From the NCBI GenBank assembly GCA_913061235.1, contig CAJXTB010000010.1:124001-188000 (forward strand): 64,000 nt of DNA, written 5' to 3'. How positions within the stretch are numbered: position 1 is the first letter of the stretch; each line of letters starts with the position of its first letter. Both the position numbers and the translations under genes were made by a program. Below the pieces are notes generated by a model that was given only the letters and a program-made list of their open reading frames with translations, was not told where the DNA came from and ran no database searches. The stretch is from an uncultured Pseudomonadota bacterium (GTDB taxonomy: Bacteria; Myxococcota_A; UBA796; GCA-2862545). Of this stretch, positions 18,554 through 28,049 are shown piece after piece.

Positions 18554-19407
18554 CCGCCCTGGAACACTTCGCCGTGAATCTTCGGCTTTGCGTCTACAAG
18601 AGTCGCGCGCTCGGCATCGGTCAGGGTGATGGTGTCGAGAATCTGCTGGATCTCGCCCTGTAGTTTGTCGTCGGCTGTGGGCTCTAGGGTGTTGGGGTCG
18701 CAGCGCTGGAAGGTGATGGACTCAGTGGTGCGGGTCAACTCACGCAGTGCGGCCTCACGAACGGGCGCAATGCGAGCCGCGAACGTGTCGCCTGCTTCTG
18801 CCGCAGCTTGCAGCTTCTTCATGGACTCCAGCACAACACCGGTTCCGAGCCCACTGCAGCCGCCGTAGTCCCAGTTGCGCATCTCCCAGACCGACCAGCC
18901 TTGGGCGGATGCATTGTCGTAGACGTAGTCGCTCATGGCGAAATACGCGTCGTCCTCGTTGCCGGGTGTGGTGGCGGCTTTGGCGGTCCACGCTTCACTC
19001 GTCGGCACGAAGACGGCGACGGTGCCCTCAGCCTGCCAGCTGATGACCAGGCCCGGTCCCTTGGACGCGATGTAGTCGAAGTCGCGCACCTCGTGGTCCT
19101 GACCGTATGTTGTGAGGTCGTCGCACACCTTTAGGGTGTATTCGTACGCGACAGCGAGCTCTGCAACGGTCGACGCGGCGTTAAACGTGGCGGTGGCCGA
19201 GGCGACCTGACGGGCCAAGGTCTCGTTGGTCATGTCTTGAACGCCCTGGTCAGGCTCTCCAATGATGACGGCAGGGGCGGCAACGACCGGAGCGACCACG
19301 GGTGCTTGGACCTCGTCAATCGGTGAGGGCGGGGGAGGGGCGTCTGTGGGAACTGCGGGGCCATCACTGTCCATCAAGAAGCAGCCAGTGAGTAGTAGAA
19401 TGAGCAT
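18550..19407 (-). CDS. hypothetical lipoprotein
   Basis: A 285-residue protein with a very short lipoprotein signal (MLILLLTGC) and a Pro/Asp-rich linker (PTDAPPPPSPIDEV) to about residue 45. The mature part is mixed helix and strand and contains Cys residues in VCDDL, GGCSGLG and FQRCDPN that could form disulfides. No known family or catalytic motif is visible. It is likely anchored in the outer membrane facing the periplasm. The stop overlaps the stop of the Uma2 gene on the other strand. Its own promoter probably lies in the gap before the TPR gene. Confidence 0.6.
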   Translation of the reverse strand: MLILLLTGCFLMDSDGPAVPTDAPPPPSPIDEVQAPVVAPVVAAPAVIIGEPDQGVQDMTNETLARQVASATATFNAASTVAELAVAYEYTLKVCDDLTTYGQDHEVRDFDYIASKGPGLVISWQAEGTVAVFVPTSEAWTAKAATTPGNEDDAYFAMSDYVYDNASAQGWSVWEMRNWDYGGCSGLGTGVVLESMKKLQAAAEAGDTFAARIAPVREAALRELTRTTESITFQRCDPNTLEPTADDKLQGEIQQILDTITLTDAERATLVDAKPKIHGEVFQGG

Positions 19408-19434
19408 CAGACCTCCATGGATGCGGCCATCCTA

Positions 19435-20571
19435 CTAGGTTTGTGCGGTCAGTGCTTGCTGTGCGCGCCGGCGTTCGCTCGCCCGAAGCGATGGGTGGCT
19501 CGCTGCTGTTTCGAGAGCCTTCCATCCCGCTTCCGGGTTCGTATACAGCTCCGCAGCCGCGGCCGTAATGCGCACGGCGGCGGTTCGTGGGGCACGCTCT
19601 TGTGCTGCGAGTACGTGGGGCAGGGCGTCTTCGTGTCTGCCTGCGGCGAGTAGATGCGCTGCCAAGCGCTCGTGGACCAGCCAGTGGTCAACACCGGTGA
19701 CGTGCTCAAAGGCAGCCAGAGCGTCCCCCCCTTCCACTTCAATGGCCAAGGCTATGAGCAGGGCGTGAACCGCTTGGCCGGCAAATGACCCGGCGATGTG
19801 TCGAATGGCTCCACTGCTGGGGACTTCTTGCCACAGTCGGGCCAGCTCAATTGCGTGGGACGGGCCTACGCGCGCTGCCCGGGTGACCGCTTCGAGCACG
19901 ACGGGAAGGCTCTGCGCTCTGTCTGCGACGGCGTACAGCTCGGCCAGGTCCATGGCGATGGCCGGCGACGCTAGGAGCGGGTTGTTGAGCAGGTCTTCGA
20001 GGTGCGCAATGCCGCGCTCGGCCTGGCCCATGAGCAGAAAAGCCTTGGCGATACTTCGGTACGGGCGGGGGTCGAGGGGGTTGTCGAACCGCAAGGCGTC
20101 GAGCAGGGGAAGGGCTGCGGCCACATCTCCCTTGGAGAGAGCGAGCACCGCTTGTCCGAGTCGTGCTTCCCAGTGGGTCGGGTCGGCCTGGAGTACCTTT
20201 TGCAGCAGAGCTGTGGCTTCGTCGGGGCGCCGCATGCGAAAGAGTACGCGAGCCTGTGCGGTGTCTGCATCGGGTCCAGACAGCGGAGCCAGCACTGCGA
20301 GGGCTTCGTCGTTGCGACCCATCTGGGTCAGGGCGTCCGCGCGCAGTCGAGAGGAGACCGAGCGTGCTTCGGGCTGGAGCAGGGCGACGGCGTTGAGTGC
20401 CGTGAGGGCGTCTGCGGGGTTGTCCTGGTCGAGGGAGACGGCAGCGTCTGCCACGAGCCCAGCGTCTGGGCCCCAGGACAGCAGAGCCTCGCGCAGTCCC
20501 GCAACGGTCTCGGGGTCTTCGGCCCAGGTCGCAATGCGTACGCGGGCGACGGCGTCAGAGAAGGAAGACAT
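19435..20571 (-). CDS. TPR-repeat protein paired with giant repetitive protein
   Basis: A 378-residue protein made of degenerate tetratricopeptide repeats. Units of about 34 residues with A/L-rich helix pairs recur, for example near residues 70-100 (DALTQMGRNDEALAVLAPL) and 105-170. No signal peptide, so it should be cytoplasmic. It starts three bases after the stop of the 1353-residue repetitive protein on the same strand, so the two are almost surely co-transcribed and co-translated. A TPR protein in this place could act as an adaptor or chaperone for the giant product; that is inference. Confidence 0.75.
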   Translation of the reverse strand: MSSFSDAVARVRIATWAEDPETVAGLREALLSWGPDAGLVADAAVSLDQDNPADALTALNAVALLQPEARSVSSRLRADALTQMGRNDEALAVLAPLSGPDADTAQARVLFRMRRPDEATALLQKVLQADPTHWEARLGQAVLALSKGDVAAALPLLDALRFDNPLDPRPYRSIAKAFLLMGQAERGIAHLEDLLNNPLLASPAIAMDLAELYAVADRAQSLPVVLEAVTRAARVGPSHAIELARLWQEVPSSGAIRHIAGSFAGQAVHALLIALAIEVEGGDALAAFEHVTGVDHWLVHERLAAHLLAAGRHEDALPHVLAAQERAPRTAAVRITAAAAELYTNPEAGWKALETAASHPSLRASERRRAQQALTAQT

Positions 20572-20574
20572 GGC

Positions 20575-23500
20575 CTACCACAGGTCGAATAGGTCGTCGC
20601 CAACCCAGTCGACAGCGCTCGACCACATGCCGCCCCAGCCGCCTTCGGCCTTCTTCTCTTCCAGGTAGGCGTCTACGCGGGTGCGGCACTCCTGAATGGC
20701 TTGGTCGGCCCAGCTTGCAGCGCCGCCGATGTGCTTCTTGATCCACTCCACACCGCGCATGGCCAGCACACCGCCGAAGCGCGCGCCGTCTACCGCGTCC
20801 AAGTCGAGGGAGGTCGTGGCACCGCCGCCAATACCGATGGCACCGTTCAGGTTGCCGTTCATCTTGACCCGACCGCCCTGTAGCGCCAGTCCGAAGCTCG
20901 CTTCTCCACCGATTCCTGCGCTTCCGTGTACGCCGGCTTTTGCAATGAGCAGGTCGCTGGTTCCGGTGCCTACAAGCACGGAGCTGATCTGCGTCCACAA
21001 GTCCTTGGGAACGTCGTCTACGGCCCAGCCAATGCCAGGAATATCGTCGAGGAAGTCCATCAGCAGTGCGGTGTAGTCTTGGTTGCGCATCCACTGGATG
21101 TGCGCGCCGACTTCAACTCCGGCCTTCGCGCCGGCAAACGCGCTGACGCCGCCACCCACGGTGACTCCGAGGTTGTCGCCCTTGCTGACGTCGAGCTCAA
21201 TCTCGCCCTGGGCCTCTGCCAGAACAGACGCTGAGACGGCGGCGGTAATCTTGACGCGTACCGGCTCACCGAGCAGGTTCCAGGTGAATGCAGGGACCTC
21301 TGCTCGGGCGTTTCCGCCGACCAACGTCACCTTCGCGCCGGCATTGCCCTTGACCTTTACGCCATCCGCGGTGATTGCAGCGGTACCCTTGGCGTTGGCT
21401 TCAGCGGTTCCGACCTCGTAGCCAGCACTGGCCTTGAGCCCCTTGCCGTTGTCGTAGGCCACGTTGTCGGAGAACGCTGTCGCAGACGCCTTGGCCGACG
21501 CATGCGCCTGGCGATTGCCGTCTTTGTCCTTGTTCACTCCGGCGGTCGCACTGGCCTTGCCTTCGCCGCGTGTTGTGGTCCGGGTCACGTTTTCGGACAG
21601 TTTTTCGGTCTGTCGGTCACGGACGATATTGCCCGCAACGGTAGTAGACAGGCCGTCTTTCTTGTTCCAGCCAGCACTCACATCGAGCGCCTTGGACGAC
21701 TCCTGCATGTTGCCGTCTGCATCTTTCACTTCGGTAGACGACGACCAGTTGTTCGAGCCCATCAGGCCAAAGCCGGTCTTGGTCGCGTAGTTCGCGCCAA
21801 TTGTGGACTTGTTGCCGCTCTTGTTGGTCGTGGTCACGCCATCCACAGTGTTGACGTGCTCGCTTGTGGCGTTGCGAGAGAGGTCCAAGGACGCCTTATT
21901 GTCCTTCTCTTTCTGGCCCGTAGCGCCGGTGCGACCTGCGGTTCCCTTGGCCGTGTAGTCGGTGCGGTTCGTCAGTACACCGGTCTCGTCAGTGGCCACG
22001 TCAAGGACGGTATGCCCCGCTTCTGCGCTGATGTTCTGACCGTTCTTCCAGCCGTCTTCGACGCGCTCAAGACTGCCGCCTACGCCGACCTTTCCGCGTG
22101 TCTCGGTGTCGATCTTGTGGCCGTCTTTGTTCTGCGACGTGCGCACAGCATGGCCCGCTTCGATGTTCGCGGTGCCTTTGCCAGTCTTGTCGTTCTTGCC
22201 GTCCACATTGGTGCGGGCAGTCAGGTCGCTGACGGTGACGGTCTTGACGCCGTCTTCGGTGACGGTGTGCACGTTCTTCACGCCGCCCGACAGGCTAGCG
22301 TTGCCGCGCCCGGTGGTCTTGTCGCCGGTTCGGTCAACATCGGCGCCTACGCCGCCATTTCCCGTCCAGGTGCGGTCGACGGTGCTGCCATCTTCGAGTG
22401 TGCGCATGGTCTGATCTTGCACGGTTCCACGCAGCTTTCCGCCTGCGGTGCGGGTCGTGACACCGTCCTTGTCGGTCGAGGTGCCGCCCTGAACATCTCC
22501 GCCAACGCTCGCTGTCTGGGTGCGCTGTCCGTCTTCGGTGCGGGTGCGCTTGACGTAGTCTCGGTCGACCGTTGCCTTTCCGCTGGTGTTCGACGTCTTG
22601 GAGCCGTCTGGGTTGGTGACGGTAGAGTGGTCTACATTTGCCTTTCCGCGCAGGGTCCGGTCGATGCTGCCGGTCTCAAGGTCCGTCGTGCGCGTACGCG
22701 AGCCGTCGATACGTGCACCGCCGGTCTGGGTGATGCGTCTGCCGTCCTCTCCAACTGCGGTCGACGTACGGTTGCCGGTCAGTCCGCCGCCAACGTGCGT
22801 CTTGAGCTTGCCGTCATCCAGCTTGGTCGTTGTGTCTCGGCCGAGGTCGATGTACCCATCTACGCTTCGCTGGGCGTCTTTCAATCCGCCCTTCGCTGTG
22901 ACGCCGCCACCTACGGAGTCCGCGACGGTGTCGCCCGCAGCGTTGGTACGTAGGTCCTTTCCGCTGATAACAACGCTAGCACTACCGGTTCCTGCGAGCT
23001 TGTCGCCGGTCTGGGTGCCGTCTGCTGCGAGTGTCCCGGTGCCGCTCAACGACCGCTTGCGCGTCGAGCCGTCTTCAAACGTGTCGTTGATGGCGCGCTG
23101 AGCTTGTCCGCGAACCGACCCTCCGGCGCTGTTGGTGCGCTCGCCCTTGGCGTTGACCGCCGTAGAGCCTCGGGCTTCTGCACCGCCGGTCATGGTGGTG
23201 GTGTCGTCTCCGGTGGCAGTGTTTGTTGCCTTGGCCCGTGACCAGTCTCCGCCTACGTCTACAGCGGTCTTGGAGGTGCCCGTTCCATCTGCGGCCCGTG
23301 TTGCGTCGTGCTTCACGTTCGCGCGACCCTTGAGGGTGTGGGTCAGGCTGCCGTCGTCTGTATTTGTGGTGCGACTGTTGGAGCCGTCTGCGCCCACCAA
23401 GACCGATGATGTGCGTTCGTAGCCGCCTTCGACCTTCTTGAGGTCTAGGTTTCCTTTGGCCACGCCGCCAAGGTGTACGGCTCGGGAGCCGTCTTCGAGG

Positions 23501-24636
23501 GTCTGGGTGGTGTCGCGTGTTGCCTTGAGCTCAACGTCTCCTTTGCCCTTGGCGCTCTTGCCAGCAGAACCGTGGAATCCACCGCTTGCTTCAACCGCAC
23601 TGACCACCGAGGCGCCGTCTTCACGGGTCTTGGAGTGGGTGATGCTGCCAGTGCCGCGTGCGTTGGCATTGCCTGTGTATGTGGCTTTTTCGCCAGGCTT
23701 TTTCGCCCGCGCGCCCGTCGCAGAGCCCTCAATATTGCCGCGGCTGACTGTCTTGCTGTCATCGTCATGCACGGTGGTTCGGTCGCCTGTCGCAGCGCCG
23801 CCAAGGGTCGTGCTGTAGGTCGACGACTTCTTGTCTCCCACTCCGGAGTGTTTGGCGTCGACCCGGCCGTTGGCGCTAACGCTGGTGTTGGCGCGGTCGT
23901 TCTCGGGACCGGTAGCGGCGGTGCGCGTCCAGCGAGTACCCGCTGACCCGTCGAGGGTGGACGCCGTTCTCTCGTCGCCGGTTCGTGTGCCTGAGCCGTA
24001 CGCACGGGCGTCGTGGGCCCAGCTGTTGGTGACGCTGTCGTCGCCGTCGCGCTCTGTGGTGCTGAACAGGGCCTTGCCGCTCATGTCGGCTTCGGACGTG
24101 CGCGACACAATACCGTCGTCTGTCGTCACTGCCGTTCGCTTGCTGCCCATCTCGGCGCTGAATCGGTCATCGCTGCTGAGTGCGTCAGTCTCGCGTGTGC
24201 GTGCGTAGTCGAGGCCGCCGTTGCCAATGACCGTTGTGGTGGTCTCGTCCATCAGCTTTGTGCGCTCGACCTCACTGCGCAGCTTGTAGTTGGCGCTCAT
24301 GTCGCCGTCGTCGCCGGTGGTCTGGACTCCGCCTTTCTGGTCGAGCTCTGCCTTGGTCGAGAAGTCGACGTCAGCAATGCCTTTGTGCTGCCAGAACCAC
24401 AGGTCGTCGGGATCTTCGGGATTCTCAGCGCCGCCGTGGTTGCTGCGGACCCACTCGTCTACCGCGGACTGGGCGGCGTCGTTGCCCATGGTGTCTGCGA
24501 CTGGTTGAACCTGGTTGGCGAGTACAGGGCTCGTAGCAAGGCTGCTTACGGGCTCCAATGACGGCGTTGAACCTTCCCGTTCAGGTCCAGAGACCTGTGG
24601 GCGTCGGTTGCGGTCCGGACGGTTGCGGGATGGCAT
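20575..24636 (-). CDS. giant Thr/Gly/Asp-rich repeat protein
   Basis: A 1353-residue protein. Residues 1-70 are polar, Pro/Arg-rich and disordered, with a GNDAAQ motif near residue 50 like the GNxAxQ signature found at the start of many proteins linked to extracellular contractile injection systems. From about 130 to 1050 there are irregular units of 22-25 residues with an xxDGxxTxTxxGG pattern, probably a beta-rich solenoid. The last 300 residues are Ala/Gly-rich with amphipathic and hydrophobic segments (LLMDFLDDIPGIGWAVDD) and a Trp-rich C-terminus. No signal peptide and no catalytic motif is visible. The ATG at 24636 has GGAG upstream; open frame before it is ignored. Cargo or surface toxin is a guess. 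Confidence 0.75.
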   Translation of the reverse strand: MPSRNRPDRNRRPQVSGPEREGSTPSLEPVSSLATSPVLANQVQPVADTMGNDAAQSAVDEWVRSNHGGAENPEDPDDLWFWQHKGIADVDFSTKAELDQKGGVQTTGDDGDMSANYKLRSEVERTKLMDETTTTVIGNGGLDYARTRETDALSSDDRFSAEMGSKRTAVTTDDGIVSRTSEADMSGKALFSTTERDGDDSVTNSWAHDARAYGSGTRTGDERTASTLDGSAGTRWTRTAATGPENDRANTSVSANGRVDAKHSGVGDKKSSTYSTTLGGAATGDRTTVHDDDSKTVSRGNIEGSATGARAKKPGEKATYTGNANARGTGSITHSKTREDGASVVSAVEASGGFHGSAGKSAKGKGDVELKATRDTTQTLEDGSRAVHLGGVAKGNLDLKKVEGGYERTSSVLVGADGSNSRTTNTDDGSLTHTLKGRANVKHDATRAADGTGTSKTAVDVGGDWSRAKATNTATGDDTTTMTGGAEARGSTAVNAKGERTNSAGGSVRGQAQRAINDTFEDGSTRKRSLSGTGTLAADGTQTGDKLAGTGSASVVISGKDLRTNAAGDTVADSVGGGVTAKGGLKDAQRSVDGYIDLGRDTTTKLDDGKLKTHVGGGLTGNRTSTAVGEDGRRITQTGGARIDGSRTRTTDLETGSIDRTLRGKANVDHSTVTNPDGSKTSNTSGKATVDRDYVKRTRTEDGQRTQTASVGGDVQGGTSTDKDGVTTRTAGGKLRGTVQDQTMRTLEDGSTVDRTWTGNGGVGADVDRTGDKTTGRGNASLSGGVKNVHTVTEDGVKTVTVSDLTARTNVDGKNDKTGKGTANIEAGHAVRTSQNKDGHKIDTETRGKVGVGGSLERVEDGWKNGQNISAEAGHTVLDVATDETGVLTNRTDYTAKGTAGRTGATGQKEKDNKASLDLSRNATSEHVNTVDGVTTTNKSGNKSTIGANYATKTGFGLMGSNNWSSSTEVKDADGNMQESSKALDVSAGWNKKDGLSTTVAGNIVRDRQTEKLSENVTRTTTRGEGKASATAGVNKDKDGNRQAHASAKASATAFSDNVAYDNGKGLKASAGYEVGTAEANAKGTAAITADGVKVKGNAGAKVTLVGGNARAEVPAFTWNLLGEPVRVKITAAVSASVLAEAQGEIELDVSKGDNLGVTVGGGVSAFAGAKAGVEVGAHIQWMRNQDYTALLMDFLDDIPGIGWAVDDVPKDLWTQISSVLVGTGTSDLLIAKAGVHGSAGIGGEASFGLALQGGRVKMNGNLNGAIGIGGGATTSLDLDAVDGARFGGVLAMRGVEWIKKHIGGAASWADQAIQECRTRVDAYLEEKKAEGGWGGMWSSAVDWVGDDLFDLW

Positions 24637-24836
24637 TGCGTCTCCGATAGTGGCGTGAGGAGTACGCCTTGCAACAGAATACCATGGCGTTTGGGAAGAT
24701 CGAGGAGATTGTGACGTCGGGACCCACGTGCACGGTGAACCGGGTCTCACAGTGGGTTTTGGGCGACGTGCGTCGCTTGAATTGTCCGAAGCCCAGTCGC
24801 TCGCTGCGATAGGGGCCGGCACCTCTCGGAGTGTGC

Positions 24837-27800
24837 ATGTCCCTTTACGTTCGCTACCCCGCTGTTGCCGGCAACCACGTTGTCTTCGTCTCAGACGATG
24901 ACCTATGGTCGGTGGCCCTCGATGGCGGTCCTACCCGTCGCTTGACCGCGAACCAAGGCACTGTCAGCCACCCGGTGTTTCACGCCGACGGCAGCAAGCT
25001 CGCGTACTTGTCTTCACGAGACGGTACGTCCGAAGTCTATGTGAGCGACGCGGAAGGCGGCGCGCCTACCCGGCTGACGTGGGGAAGTGGCGCGACTACG
25101 GTGTGTCGCGTGGATGACGACGGCGTGGTCTTTGCCTCCAGTGTGGGTCGTCCCTCGCCCAAGGAGGCCATGCTGTGGCGTGTGCCCTTGGCGGGCGGAG
25201 AGCCGGTTCGTCTGGACTTTGGTCTTGCCGTCTCGCTGGCTGTTCAGGGTGAGCGCGTGGCCATTGCGCGTCACGAAGACGACCTCGCCAAGTGGAAACG
25301 CTACCGTGGCGGTCGCGCAGGGCGGATCTGGTTTCGGACGTCGGGTGAGTTTGAACAGCTGGACCTCGGACCGTCACGCGCGGCGAATCCGATGTGGTTG
25401 GGCGAGCGTTTGTGGTTCGTTAGCGACCACGGATTTACGGCAAACTTGTGGTCCGTCCTACATGACGGAACGGACCTTCGGCAAGAGACCCATCACGACA
25501 CTTTCGCCATTCGCCACGCCCAGACGGACGGAAAGACCGTGGTCTACGCATCCGGTGCGAACCTGTGGCGTCTCACCCCCGGCTCCGAACCCGTGCAGGT
25601 CGATGTCGACCACAAGTCACCCTCTGAGCGGCTGTTGAACCGGCATGTTGGACTGCGTCACCTGGAGAGTGCGTCGCTTCACCCTGATGGGCGCTCTCTG
25701 GCCTTGGTGGTGCGCGGAAAGGCAGTCACTATCGGTACCTTTGAAGGTCCGATGTACCTGCACGGTGACCGCTCTGGTCCTCGCTATCGCCGGCTCACGT
25801 GGTTTGACGACGGCGAGCGTCTCGCTGCGGTCAGTGATGCTTCTGGGGAAGACCGTCTGGTGGTGTTCGACGCGGAGGGTGAGCGCACGGTCGACGTTCC
25901 CGGCCTGGGACGCCCGCTTGCGATGCGGATCAGTCCTGATGGTGAGCGCATTGCGCTGACTGATGACCGAGGAAACGTGGCCGTCGTCGAGCTTGGCGGA
26001 GAGTCCATGCTCATTGACCACAGCGATGCTGGCCGCTGCTCCGGACTGTCGTGGTCGAGCGACAGCGCGTGGTTGGTGTACAGCTGCCCAACGGCTCGTG
26101 GGGCCGCGTCGATTGTGAAGCTCTGGGGAACGGACGGCACCTGCACAGACCTGACGGATGGGCGTTTTCAGGACACCTCACCGTCGTTCGACCCAGCCGG
26201 GCGTTTTGTGGCGTTCTTGTCCAATCGCGAGCTCGACCCGGTGTACGACCAGGCCTTCTTCGACGTGAACTTTCCGCTGTCTATACGCCCGTACTTGGTC
26301 ACCCTGCGAGCAGACGTCACGAGCCCGCTGCACCCAGAGCCGAGCCCTGTCGGTGGTTCGCCGGACAAGCCGAAGGCGGCCGAGTCTGTCACGGTCGATG
26401 TCGACGGAATTCGGGACCGCCTAATTCGCATGCCCATGCCGTCTCGCCGCTATCTAGCACTTCACGCCACGCTGTCGGGATTGGTAGCGTCGAGTGAGCC
26501 GGTGGCAGGTGCAGGCGCGAGCGCTTGGAAGGGAAATGGTGCCCCTCCTGCGAACAAGTTCCTACACATCTACCACTGGTCGTCCCGTGCTGAGACCGCC
26601 GGATTGCCGCGTCATAGTGGTTTTTCGGTGAGCAGAAATGGCAAAGCGCTGCTGCTGCGCGTTGGCTACAAGCTGCGCATTGTGCCGATGCCCGGACCGG
26701 ACAAGAAGCTGCCGACGGGCGCGTCTGCTGGTCGGAAGAACGGGTGGTTCGCGGCGTCTCGGGTCAGTGTTCCGCTGGACCAGCGCGTTGAGTGGCGTCA
26801 GATGTTGCGCGAGACCTGGCGGTGGATGCGGGACCATTTCTGGACCGACAATCACAGCGGCGTGGACTGGGAGGCGGTGTGGACTCAATACAGTCCGCTG
26901 CTCGAGCGTGTGTCGAGCCGCCGCGAATACGGTGACTTGGTGTGGGAAATGGTCGGCGAGCTGGGAACGTCCCACGCCTACGAGATGCTTGGCGACTACC
27001 GCCGTCTGCCTGGCTGGCGCGTTGGCACCTTGGCTGCCGAGTACTCATGGACGGATGGTTGGCGAGTTGACCGTCTTGCGCGTGGCGAAGCGGGCATGTC
27101 GGGGGGAACCTCTCCTCTGACCCAGCCCGGCGTGGATGTTCGGGTGGGGGACGTGCTTGTTGCTGTGGATGGTGTGGTCTTGACCGCGAATCAGCCGGTA
27201 GGCTCCGCTCTTGTAGACCGTGGTGGAAAGCGGGTAACGCTCCGCGTGCGTCGTGGAGAAGAACAGCGCACGGTCACCGTCACAGCCCTGCACGATGCGT
27301 CGAATGCTTGGTACCGAGACTGGGTGCGTGGCAACCGAGAGAGCATTCACGCACAGACGAATGGTCGGGTTGGCTACGTGCACATTCCCGACATGGGAGC
27401 TGCTGGATATGCCGACTTCCACCGGGATTACCTGCGCGAGTGTCTTCGCGATGCGTTGATTGTGGATGTTCGCTTCAACCGTGGCGGTCACGTCTCCCAG
27501 CTCATCTTGGAGAAGTTGCGTCGCTCGCCGATTGGCTACAATCAATCGCGCTGGGACGGCGTGTCGACCTATCCAACGCACGCGGTACGCGGCCCAATGG
27601 TCGCACTGACGAATGAGATGGCGGGTAGTGACGGCGATATCTTCAGTCATTCGTTTAAGATCTACGGCCTAGGCCCGTTGATTGGCACGCGTACCTGGGG
27701 CGGCGTCATTGGGATCTGGCCACGTGCGCGTCACGCCGATGGCAGCATCACCACCCAGCCCGAGTTCAGCTACTGGTTCCAAGACGTGGGCTACCAAGTA

Positions 27801-27971
27801 GAGAACTACGGAACGGACCCCGATATCGAGGTGGTTGTTCATCCCGAACACTACGCAACGGGTCAGGACGTTCAGCTGGAGCGGGGACTCACAGAGGTGT
27901 TGGCATTGCTCGACAAGGCGCCAGGGGCGCCAGATCTGAGCGACCGACCGCATTTGGGACGTTCAGACTAG
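24837..27971 (+). CDS. tricorn-type protease (peptidase S41)
   Basis: A 1044-residue protease with tricorn layout. An N-terminal beta-propeller region (residues 1 to about 280, starting LYVRYPAVAG with VSDDDLWSV) and a second propeller (about 290-540) lead into a helical linker. A core domain holds GTSHAYEM near residue 710 (Ser and His of the active site). A PDZ domain (about 750-820) follows, and then the S41 fold with MAGSDGD near 930, where the catalytic Ser lies, and ENYGTDPDIEV near the end. Tricorn degrades oligopeptides made by the proteasome or other proteases in the cytoplasm. No signal peptide. It is divergent from the giant repeat gene, with about 200 bases between starts. Confidence 0.9.
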   Translation: MSLYVRYPAVAGNHVVFVSDDDLWSVALDGGPTRRLTANQGTVSHPVFHADGSKLAYLSSRDGTSEVYVSDAEGGAPTRLTWGSGATTVCRVDDDGVVFASSVGRPSPKEAMLWRVPLAGGEPVRLDFGLAVSLAVQGERVAIARHEDDLAKWKRYRGGRAGRIWFRTSGEFEQLDLGPSRAANPMWLGERLWFVSDHGFTANLWSVLHDGTDLRQETHHDTFAIRHAQTDGKTVVYASGANLWRLTPGSEPVQVDVDHKSPSERLLNRHVGLRHLESASLHPDGRSLALVVRGKAVTIGTFEGPMYLHGDRSGPRYRRLTWFDDGERLAAVSDASGEDRLVVFDAEGERTVDVPGLGRPLAMRISPDGERIALTDDRGNVAVVELGGESMLIDHSDAGRCSGLSWSSDSAWLVYSCPTARGAASIVKLWGTDGTCTDLTDGRFQDTSPSFDPAGRFVAFLSNRELDPVYDQAFFDVNFPLSIRPYLVTLRADVTSPLHPEPSPVGGSPDKPKAAESVTVDVDGIRDRLIRMPMPSRRYLALHATLSGLVASSEPVAGAGASAWKGNGAPPANKFLHIYHWSSRAETAGLPRHSGFSVSRNGKALLLRVGYKLRIVPMPGPDKKLPTGASAGRKNGWFAASRVSVPLDQRVEWRQMLRETWRWMRDHFWTDNHSGVDWEAVWTQYSPLLERVSSRREYGDLVWEMVGELGTSHAYEMLGDYRRLPGWRVGTLAAEYSWTDGWRVDRLARGEAGMSGGTSPLTQPGVDVRVGDVLVAVDGVVLTANQPVGSALVDRGGKRVTLRVRRGEEQRTVTVTALHDASNAWYRDWVRGNRESIHAQTNGRVGYVHIPDMGAAGYADFHRDYLRECLRDALIVDVRFNRGGHVSQLILEKLRRSPIGYNQSRWDGVSTYPTHAVRGPMVALTNEMAGSDGDIFSHSFKIYGLGPLIGTRTWGGVIGIWPRARHADGSITTQPEFSYWFQDVGYQVENYGTDPDIEVVVHPEHYATGQDVQLERGLTEVLALLDKAPGAPDLSDRPHLGRSD

Positions 27972-28049
27972 GTTCCCTCAGGTCTGGGTGGGCACAAGGC
28001 TACCCGGACCCCGTCTTTGGCGGTACGATGCTGAAAAGGGGAGTTTGAC

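Noticed and set aside
21502-22953. 483-residue plus-strand ORF opposite the giant repeat gene
   Set aside because: It is a shadow of the high-GC repeat gene: it lies fully within it and has no ribosome site or domain.
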